Positions 1-5,187 of a stretch of DNA of 7,742 nucleotides are shown one piece after another. The stretch is from Chloroflexota bacterium. GTDB lineage: Bacteria; Chloroflexota; UBA6077; CF-72. The stretch is taken from NCBI GenBank assembly GCA_019247135.1, contig JAFAPL010000071.1, positions 1-7,742 of the forward strand. Reading direction: 5' to 3'. The position numbers were made by a program, and so were the translations under genes. The notes under the pieces were generated by a model that did not search any database, had not been told where the DNA came from, and worked only from the letters and a program-made list of their open reading frames with translations. Position 1 is the first letter of the stretch; every line of letters begins with the position of its first letter.

Positions 1-40
1 GGCGCTCGAAGAGCTCGCGCACGAGGCAGACGGACTGGTC

Positions 41-616
41 GTGCGCTGCTTGCGCAATATCGGACCGACCGAGAACAACATCTTCATCGTCTCGGACACT
101 CCCTCAGGCGAGGCATACGTCATTGACGGTGGATACGAACCGCAAGACGTGGCGAATGCCGTCGGCGACCTGCAGGTCCGAGGCATCCTCGTGACTCACG
201 GCCATCGTGACCACCACGAGCACGTGGGCGAACTGAAGGCACTGCTGAAGGTGCCGGTGGCGATCGGGATCGACGATGCCGCGCAGCTGAGCGTCGAGGC
301 CGACACGCTGATCGTCGATCAACAAGCGCTGAACTTCGGCTCACACGCGTTGCAGGCGATCCACACGCCTGGACACACGCCAGGGTCGACGTGCTTTCTG
401 GTCGGGCGACACCTGTTTACGGGCGACACGCTCTTTCCGGGCGGGCCGGGCAATACTCAACGCGACCCGGTACGCTTCGAGCGCATCATTTCCAGTATTC
501 GCGAGCGGCTGTTCTCGCTGCCGGATGAGACGTTTGTCTACCCGGGCCACGGACGAGATACGACGATTGGCGCCGAACGGCCGCACCTCGACGAGTGGAT
601 TGCGCGGGGCTGGTGA
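41..616 (+). CDS. MBL-fold metallo-hydrolase, YcbL/glyoxalase II-like
   Basis: This is a soluble, probably Zn-dependent hydrolase of the metallo-beta-lactamase superfamily. Visible signature: THGHRDHH at residues 52-59 (the HxHxDH metal motif), H112 in HTPGHTPGS, D129 in FTGDTLF, and H170 in the C-terminal PGHG. These are the standard ligands of a two-metal site. The 191-residue length and the ending resemble the compact YcbL-type glyoxalase II relatives, which lack the C-terminal substrate domain of true glyoxalase II; thioester or related ester hydrolysis is therefore possible, but the substrate cannot be read. The start is uncertain. GTG at 41 gives a family-like N-terminus with the ENN motif at 11-13. 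CTG at 35 would sit 8 nt after a GAGG. The frame also stays open, with coding-like base composition, to the window edge, so an upstream start outside the window cannot be excluded. The gene converges on the 774-1739 gene. The family call is secure; the start is not. Confidence 0.9.
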   Translation: MRCLRNIGPTENNIFIVSDTPSGEAYVIDGGYEPQDVANAVGDLQVRGILVTHGHRDHHEHVGELKALLKVPVAIGIDDAAQLSVEADTLIVDQQALNFGSHALQAIHTPGHTPGSTCFLVGRHLFTGDTLFPGGPGNTQRDPVRFERIISSIRERLFSLPDETFVYPGHGRDTTIGAERPHLDEWIARGW

Positions 617-719
617 GGCCCGCGTAAGCCGCCCGTCTCGCACGGTTGCTCGGTCAGCCACGAGTCTACGCACGCGGGCGCTCAGCCGGACGGACGTAAG
701 CACGAAGCGAGCAACAACC

Positions 720-756
720 CCCCGCGGGCGGCCGTGCTCGGCCAGTGTCCGCGGGG
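720..756. terminator. Nested GC-rich hairpin between convergent genes, candidate bidirectional terminator
   Basis: The outer arms CCCCGCGG (720-727) and CCGCGGGG (749-756) are perfect inverted repeats of 8 bp. Inside them a second perfect stem forms, GGCCG (730-734) with CGGCC (739-743) around a 4-nt loop, and a small asymmetric internal loop separates the two stems. It lies between the stops of the hydrolase gene (616) and the leftward gene (774), where a shared terminator is expected. No T-run follows on either strand, so it is not a classic intrinsic terminator. It could instead protect 3' ends or be an incidental GC-rich fold. The remainder of 617-773 shows no gene. Confidence 0.45.
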
Positions 757-773
757 AGCAGGAGCCCGCGAGA

Positions 774-1739
774 TCAGTGCTTGCTGATCGAGATCTTCTC
801 CAGCTCTAACCGGCCAGGCGTCCAGCGTTCCTTGAGCTTCAGCAGCCGCTTTTGCCAGTCAGCTTCGGAGATCGTCTCACGCGCCTGTTTGGCTTGCTTC
901 TGCCGCTTGTCCGATCGCATGCGCCGCCACAGGACGAGCGCGGTCGAGGCGAGCGCGGCGACCAGGCCCACGCTGGGCTGGGCGACGTCGCTGGTGTCCG
1001 GTACACGGCCACGCAGGTCGACGGCGGCCTTGCGGGCTCGGTCGGCTTGCCGTCGGATGCGGTTGATCGGCTTGTTGCGTTCGCGCTGCCAGCGCAGGTA
1101 CAGCAATACGCCGACGGCGATGCATGCGGGCGGGATCAACCACATGGCCCGCTTCCACCAGGGCGGCGATTCAGTGTCCCAGTTGTCGGGCATCACGTAG
1201 CCGGGGTTTGTCTCCGCGCTGGCATACGGCGAAGGTGTCGGCGTATCGGCGGTTGAACCCGACATCGGGCGGGATCCGCGCGCGAAGCCAGGCCCGCTCG
1301 AGCTGGCCGAGCCGGACGCGGTATACGAGCCCGACAGTTGTGAGCTACCCAACCCGGCGGACGGGCCGGCGTCCGGGTAACTGCCCGGCGCGTCGGCGGC
1401 GATTGCGCCGCCGTGAGGCGCGTCCTCTTCGGTCAGCTCCTCGGCCGCGTGCCGCTCGGGCGTGTCGGTGTCGGTGCTCTGGACGACATCGCGGTGCCCG
1501 GGCACGGGCTCCTTCGGCACCCGCTCGGACGCAGGCGCGTAGACACGCTCGCCGACAGGCCTGTCGTGCTCGGCAGCTTCCTTCTCTTCAGACGTCAAAG
1601 GACGCGAGCTGTCAGTGAGCAGCGAATGCGTCAGCGCGTCGCGCTCGATATCTTCGCCGCGTTCAGTTGGCGGCACCCGGTCCTGGATGTTGCTCGGGCC
1701 GATGGCCTCTTTTTCGAGGTTTGGGTCTGGCATGGTCAT
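774..1739 (-). CDS. Hypothetical protein with disordered N-terminal half and two hydrophobic segments
   Basis: I do not recognise this 321-residue protein. Residues 1-110 are polar and acidic (many E, D, R, T). Residues about 110-180 are low-complexity G/S/A/P/T and surely disordered. A WW pair and basic residues then precede a hydrophobic helix at about 198-217, a very basic linker follows (RIRRQADRARKA), a second hydrophobic stretch lies at about 256-271, and the basic tail (272-321) contains a likely helix ending EKISISKH. Base composition by codon position looks coding, and the opposite-strand frames look like shadows. I chose ATG 1739 (reads M-T-M); ATG 1733 is equally possible, and a TTG at 1820 would overlap the preceding small gene. 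No clear Shine-Dalgarno sequence is seen. It is the last gene of a probable leftward operon behind the permease and the small membrane protein, 71 nt after the latter. A membrane-anchored protein with a long flexible arm is as much as can be said. Confidence 0.75.
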   Translation of the reverse strand: MTMPDPNLEKEAIGPSNIQDRVPPTERGEDIERDALTHSLLTDSSRPLTSEEKEAAEHDRPVGERVYAPASERVPKEPVPGHRDVVQSTDTDTPERHAAEELTEEDAPHGGAIAADAPGSYPDAGPSAGLGSSQLSGSYTASGSASSSGPGFARGSRPMSGSTADTPTPSPYASAETNPGYVMPDNWDTESPPWWKRAMWLIPPACIAVGVLLYLRWQRERNKPINRIRRQADRARKAAVDLRGRVPDTSDVAQPSVGLVAALASTALVLWRRMRSDKRQKQAKQARETISEADWQKRLLKLKERWTPGRLELEKISISKH

Positions 1740-1810
1740 GGGGACTTGAGAGCCCTTTCTGACGGGGATGCTCGGAATACTCCGCAGTCCGCGTGCCTGA
1801 GCCCACGCGC

Positions 1811-2005
1811 TCAGCTGCAACCGGGCACCTGTACGGGGCAGTCATGCAGCGCATCGGTCGGAATCGTCGGGGTGGGGCGGTCCGGCGGCGGCGCGGCGCG
1901 CGGGATCACGACGGTCGCCACGACCACGAACAACACGGCGATGGCGACGACTTCCAGCACGACCAGCAGCACCGCGCGCAAGGTTCGAGTCGGCCAGAGG
2001 CTCAC
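1811..2005 (-). CDS. Small single-span membrane protein coupled to the SLC13-like permease
   Basis: A 64-residue frame starts at GTG 2005, overlapping the permease stop by four bases (GTGA), and ends at TGA 1811. It reads MSLWPTRTLRA, then an uninterrupted hydrophobic helix at about residues 11-34 made of V, L, A and I, then a Pro-rich tail (PRAAPPPDRPTPTIP) and two cysteines at 56 and 63. Two basic residues (R7, R10) before the helix and few after it predict N-in, with the tail outside. A soft spot is E18 inside the helix. The overlap is typical of translational coupling, so the product may be an accessory subunit of the permease or a small lipid-facing protein. I know of no named family. 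Its frame continues upstream as a shadow of the permease gene, so only the part after 2005 is meaningful. The alternative is non-coding spacer, but a clean transmembrane helix plus the overlap argue for a real gene. Confidence 0.6.
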   Translation of the reverse strand: MSLWPTRTLRAVLLVVLEVVAIAVLFVVVATVVIPRAAPPPDRPTPTIPTDALHDCPVQVPGCS

Positions 2006-3831
2006 GCACTCCACAGCATAGGTGCGAGAACGGCTGTCACGACGCCGAGCAGCAACGTCAATGGCGCGCCCATCCGAGCGTAGTCGAAGAAGCGATAGCC
2101 ACCCGGCGCGTAGATGATCAGGTTGTGGTGACTCATCGGCGTGAGAATGGCCACCATCGCCGCGATCGCGACGGTCACGACGTACGCCTCCGGCGCGTGG
2201 CCCAGCGTGCTCGCGAGCGCGATCGCGATCGGTCCGAACAGGGCCACCGTCGCGGAGTCCGAGCCCATGAACTGCACGATCACCCCAACGAAGACGAACA
2301 TCGCCAGCAGAATCAGCCGTTCGTCCCAGGCAGCGACCATTCCGCGCAGCAGGCCAGCCAGCAGCTCTGCTGTTCCCGAGCTCTTCATCGCCAGCCCGAG
2401 CGGAATGGCGCCCGCGACGAAGAGATACATGCGCACGTCCACGGATCGATACGCCTGCCGCGGGGTCAGGCACCCGGTCAGGACCATCGCGGCCGCGCCT
2501 GTCAGGGCACCCAGCCCCAGGCCGACTTGCGGCAGGGTCGCCAGGACGATCGCTCCGAGCATGACGATGCCGGCGATCACCGCTTTGTTGGGGCGCCGTA
2601 CCTGTGCCTGGAACGGGGTGAGGAGCAAGAAGTCGCGGTTTTCAGTCAGACGGGCAAGCGCGTCCGGGCCGCCTTCGAGGACCAGGACGTCGCCTTCGCG
2701 CAACGCGATCCTGCTCAGCTGGCGCGGCAAGAACCTTCGTCGCCGCCACAGACCGAGGACCAGCACGCGGAAGCGGTGCCTGAAGTCGATCTCGCCGACC
2801 GTTCGGCCTTCCAATGACGAACGCGGCGCAACGACGGCCTGGACGACTTTGTCGAGAGCGTGTTCGACGTCGGCCCCTCTGGTCGCTTGATCGTCTTGAA
2901 GCTCAGGCAGCTCGTCGGCGTACCGAGCGAGCGGTTCGAGCTCCCAGCCGGGCTCCTGGCGCATGCTCGCCAGCTCGTCGGGGGTCGCGCGAATCAAAAG
3001 CACGTCGCCGGCATCGATGCGTTTCGAGGCGAGCGCGGCGCCTTCGCGGCCCTCGTTCCGCGCATCGCCGACAATCGTGAATTGATGGGCCCGGTCGGCC
3101 TGTACCTCGTCGACCGTGCGACCGATCAGCGGTGAGTTCGGCACCACCCGCAGCTCGGTAAAGAATTGATCCAGGCGCAGCTTGTCGGCGGCTTGTTCCA
3201 GGCCGTGGCGAACCGGCAGCAGAAAGCGCGCGGTGAGCAAGATGTACAGGCTGCCCACGATCGTCAACGCGAGACCGATCGGCATGGGCGAAAAGACGCC
3301 CAGGCCAGGGTGGCCGGCCTGGCGCAAGAGCTCGCTGGTGACGAGGAACGAGGGCGCGCCGAGGACCGTGATGCTCGTCCCAAGCGAGCTCGCGATCGCG
3401 ACCGGCATCAGCAGTTTGGACGGTGCGATCTCGCGTTCGCGGGCGAGCGTGAGCGTGATCGGTAGCATGACAGCCGTGATCGCCACGTGGTGGGTGACGG
3501 AAGACGCAAGCGCCGCAGCCGGCACGAGTACGGCGAGTACCCCCGTGAGCGTCTTGCCCGCGGAGTTCGCGATCCAGCGGCCGGCCAGGTCGGAGATGCC
3601 GGTCGTCTGCAAACCCGCGCTCAGGACGAACATGCAAGCGATGACCACCGCCGGCTCGCTCTTCAGACCCGAAAAGGCCTCGTCGACGGACAACAGATGC
3701 GAATAGGCCAGCCCGAGGATGATCAGCACCGCGACCAGGTCCGGCCGCACCAGTTCTGAGACGAGCAGAACGATCGCAACGACGAGCAGCGCCAGGAAGA
3801 GCGCCTGTTCCGGTGTGACTGGAAGTGGCAT
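2002..3831 (-). CDS. SLC13/DASS-family permease with two RCK_C (TrkA_C) domains
   Basis: This is an inner-membrane transporter of the divalent-anion:Na+ symporter superfamily, in the layout of E. coli YfbS: membrane half (about 8-205), two cytosolic RCK_C domains (about 221-300 and 325-402), second membrane half (about 415-608). Its 609 residues match that family's usual length. Supporting motifs are VMLPI (121-125), the RCK_C pattern LIGRTVDEV...GDVLLIRA and its copy LEGRTVGEI...GDVLVLEG, and the C-terminal TP(x)nPGGYRFFDYARMGAP (564-590). Oddities: the usual NN, TSTN, SNT and QTN positions read HH (114-115), APSF (159-162), SDS (524-526) and HHN (568-570), so substrate or coupling ion may differ. 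Family substrates include sulfate, dicarboxylates and other anions; none can be assigned. RCK_C domains normally bind small ligands and gate transport. I chose ATG 3831, directly before the first helix; the frame extends to GTG 3882, which would run into the leader hairpin. No good Shine-Dalgarno sequence is seen. It heads the leftward operon and diverges from the MgtE_N-CBS gene. Confidence 0.88.
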   Translation of the reverse strand: MPLPVTPEQALFLALLVVAIVLLVSELVRPDLVAVLIILGLAYSHLLSVDEAFSGLKSEPAVVIACMFVLSAGLQTTGISDLAGRWIANSAGKTLTGVLAVLVPAAALASSVTHHVAITAVMLPITLTLAREREIAPSKLLMPVAIASSLGTSITVLGAPSFLVTSELLRQAGHPGLGVFSPMPIGLALTIVGSLYILLTARFLLPVRHGLEQAADKLRLDQFFTELRVVPNSPLIGRTVDEVQADRAHQFTIVGDARNEGREGAALASKRIDAGDVLLIRATPDELASMRQEPGWELEPLARYADELPELQDDQATRGADVEHALDKVVQAVVAPRSSLEGRTVGEIDFRHRFRVLVLGLWRRRRFLPRQLSRIALREGDVLVLEGGPDALARLTENRDFLLLTPFQAQVRRPNKAVIAGIVMLGAIVLATLPQVGLGLGALTGAAAMVLTGCLTPRQAYRSVDVRMYLFVAGAIPLGLAMKSSGTAELLAGLLRGMVAAWDERLILLAMFVFVGVIVQFMGSDSATVALFGPIAIALASTLGHAPEAYVVTVAIAAMVAILTPMSHHNLIIYAPGGYRFFDYARMGAPLTLLLGVVTAVLAPMLWSA

Positions 3832-3853
3832 GGGTCTGGCTCGGGTCGCCGTG

Positions 3854-3894
3854 GAGACGCAAGCCGCGCGCCGCAGGCACACGGCTCACGTCTC
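3854..3894 (-). promoter_or_regulatory. Leader hairpin: 19-bp stem, 3-nt loop, in the permease 5' region
   Basis: On the minus strand the 41 nt from 3894 to 3854 fold with every arm position paired: GAGACG with CGTCTC at the foot, AGCCG with CGGCT in the middle, GCC with GGC at the tip, loop TGC. This gives 15 Watson-Crick and four G-U pairs. Read as plus-strand RNA, the same four positions become A-C mismatches, so the stem is complete only in the permease transcript. It ends 22 nt before the chosen ATG (3831). This could be a protein or ribosome-control element, an RNA stability stem, or a DNA operator palindrome. No T-run follows, so attenuation by intrinsic termination is unlikely. The pairing is seen directly; the function is inferred. 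Confidence 0.5.
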
Positions 3895-3896
3895 AG

Positions 3897-3926
3897 TATT
3901 TACGGGTGGCATGCACGTTGCGTCCA
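3897..3926 (-). promoter_or_regulatory. Weak candidate promoter for the permease operon
   Basis: Read on the minus strand, TGGACG (3926-3921) resembles a -35 box (4 of 6 to TTGACA) and lies 18 nt before TAAATA (3902-3897), a poor -10 box. The TATTTA patch is the only AT-rich run in the 108-bp divergent region. The predicted transcription start, near 3889, would fall inside the foot of the leader hairpin, trimming a few outer pairs if correct. Sigma-70 consensus may not apply to this organism. I saw no convincing promoter for the rightward genes in the same gap. Confidence 0.2.
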
Positions 3927-3939
3927 GCGATGCGGCCCA

Positions 3940-5187
3940 ATGGTGATGCTCTCCGAGCTCAGGCTGCATCGTGTCGTCGATCAGCACGGGCATCGGGCAC
4001 GACTGGTCGATCTGGCGGTCGATCTCTCGAGTGGCGACTACCCGAGGGTCACACGCCTGCTGTTCAACGGCACGCGGAATCGCCCGATACAGGTCGAATG
4101 GGATGCGCAGGTCAGCGTCGACTGGAAAAGGCGCCGCGTTCGAATACCGGACATCGCAGGCGGACGTGGCGCGCCCGCCGAAAGTCTGCGCTCCACGGTC
4201 CTGCTCCGGCGCGACGTCCTCGACGCGATGCTGTTGGAGCTCGCGCACCGTCAGACCATGCGCGCCAATGACCTCTGGCTCGAACCGAATGGCAATGACC
4301 TGTGGCTGTGCGCGGCCGACATCAGCCCATGGGCCGTGTTCCGTCGACTCGGTCGCGGCTGGCTGGGCAAGGGAAAAGGACGCCTCGTCGACTGGCGCGA
4401 CGTGGAGTTCCTGCGAGGTGACCCACGTGCGGCCCTGCAAGGCGGTGACTACCACCGGCGCATATCGCGACTGCCACCACCCGCCATTGCGCGACTGGCC
4501 GAAGACCTCCCGTACCGGCACGCGGCCGAGCTGTTGACACTGATTCCTGATCCACTGGCCGCCGACACGCTTGAAATCATGCTGCCCGAGCGACAGCTAC
4601 AGGTGTTCGAGACGCTCGACCCGGATCAGGCCCTCCGATTGCTGTCGTTGATGGCGCCGGATCGGGCAGCCGACCTCATCGGACACCTCGACGCGAATGC
4701 CGCGCGCACGAATCTGGATCGGTTACCGCAGCTCGAAGCGGAGCGCATCGTCGATCTGCTTCGCTATCCGGAAGACACGGCCGGCGGCATCATGACCAAC
4801 GACGTGCCAGTCGTGCCTGGATTCACCAGCCTGAAAGAGGCGCGCAGCCTCTTGCGCGATCAAATCGCCACGCCCGACTTCGTTTACTACGTCTACGTGG
4901 TCGACGACCTCCCGACGCGGATCTTACGTGGAGTCATCACGTTGCGTGACCTGGTGGTGCGAGACGAGGATCACCAGGTCGACGAGTTCATGCGACGCGA
5001 TATTGTCGCGATCGATGCGCTCGAACCGGCACAGGTGGCAGCCAGGCGCGTGATCGACGAGCATCTCGCCGCCTTGCCGGTGGTGGCACGTGACGGGCGA
5101 CTGCTGGGGGGCATTACGGTGGACGCCGCCGTGGCGCTTGTGACTCCAGTTTCCTGGCGCGATCAGGTGCCGCGCGTCTTCTCGTGA
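3940..5187 (+). CDS. PRC-barrel-like / MgtE_N / CBS-pair protein without the MgtE membrane domain
   Basis: A cytosolic protein of 415 residues with three parts. Residues 1-165 form a beta-rich region with two similar halves (VVDQHGHRARLVDLAVDL and the LWLCAADISPWAVFRRLG area), compatible with a PRC-barrel-like fold. Residues about 175-283 match the MgtE N-terminal superhelical domain, including repeated L-P-x-x-x-A-x-x-L patterns. The hallmark linker YPEDTAGGIMTNDVPVV (276-292) leads into two CBS motifs (about 288-340 and 350-402). In MgtE the N and CBS domains bind Mg2+ and close the channel; here the five-helix MgtE pore is absent and the chain ends at residue 415, before any membrane segment. 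The stop overlaps the GTG start of the Nramp-like gene (GTGA), so the likely role is a Mg2+- or nucleotide-sensing partner of that transporter. The start is ATG 3940; ATG 3946 is close, and neither has a clear Shine-Dalgarno sequence. The domain call is firm, the partner role inferred. Confidence 0.85.
   Translation: MVMLSELRLHRVVDQHGHRARLVDLAVDLSSGDYPRVTRLLFNGTRNRPIQVEWDAQVSVDWKRRRVRIPDIAGGRGAPAESLRSTVLLRRDVLDAMLLELAHRQTMRANDLWLEPNGNDLWLCAADISPWAVFRRLGRGWLGKGKGRLVDWRDVEFLRGDPRAALQGGDYHRRISRLPPPAIARLAEDLPYRHAAELLTLIPDPLAADTLEIMLPERQLQVFETLDPDQALRLLSLMAPDRAADLIGHLDANAARTNLDRLPQLEAERIVDLLRYPEDTAGGIMTNDVPVVPGFTSLKEARSLLRDQIATPDFVYYVYVVDDLPTRILRGVITLRDLVVRDEDHQVDEFMRRDIVAIDALEPAQVAARRVIDEHLAALPVVARDGRLLGGITVDAAVALVTPVSWRDQVPRVFS

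Noticed and set aside
1790..1809. A 6-bp inverted repeat (CGCGTG/CACGCG) between the small membrane protein and the last operon gene.
   Set aside because: Short stem with an 8-nt loop, no T-run, and it sits at the end of the small gene within an apparent operon; too weak to call a terminator.
1413..2021. A 202-codon plus-strand open frame across the leftward operon.
   Set aside because: Its product is an Arg/Gly/Ser-rich composition without domains and it runs antisense to two better-supported genes; typical shadow frame in high-GC DNA.
2125..2890. Long plus-strand frames (230 and 249 codons) opposite the permease.
   Set aside because: They overlap each other and the permease, and their translations are low-complexity Arg/Ser/Ala with no recognisable fold.
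2162..3399. Three copies of the octamer GCGATCGC (2162-2169, 2219-2226, 3392-3399), like the HIP1 motif of cyanobacteria.
   Set aside because: All lie in the permease gene where they encode Ala-Ile-Ala stretches of membrane helices, and high GC favours such words. None were noticed outside that gene, so this is not evidence for a repeat system.
2903..3889. A 328-codon minus-strand frame inside the permease gene.
   Set aside because: It is a frame-shifted reading of the permease, rich in R, A, G and P with no family motifs; the permease frame carries all conserved features.
3832..3939. A Mg2+ or Mn2+ riboswitch (M-box, yybP-ykoY) controlling the metal transporter genes.
   Set aside because: The gap is only 108 bp, the rightward side shows no multi-helix fold or known conserved core, and the single hairpin present is complete only in the opposite strand.
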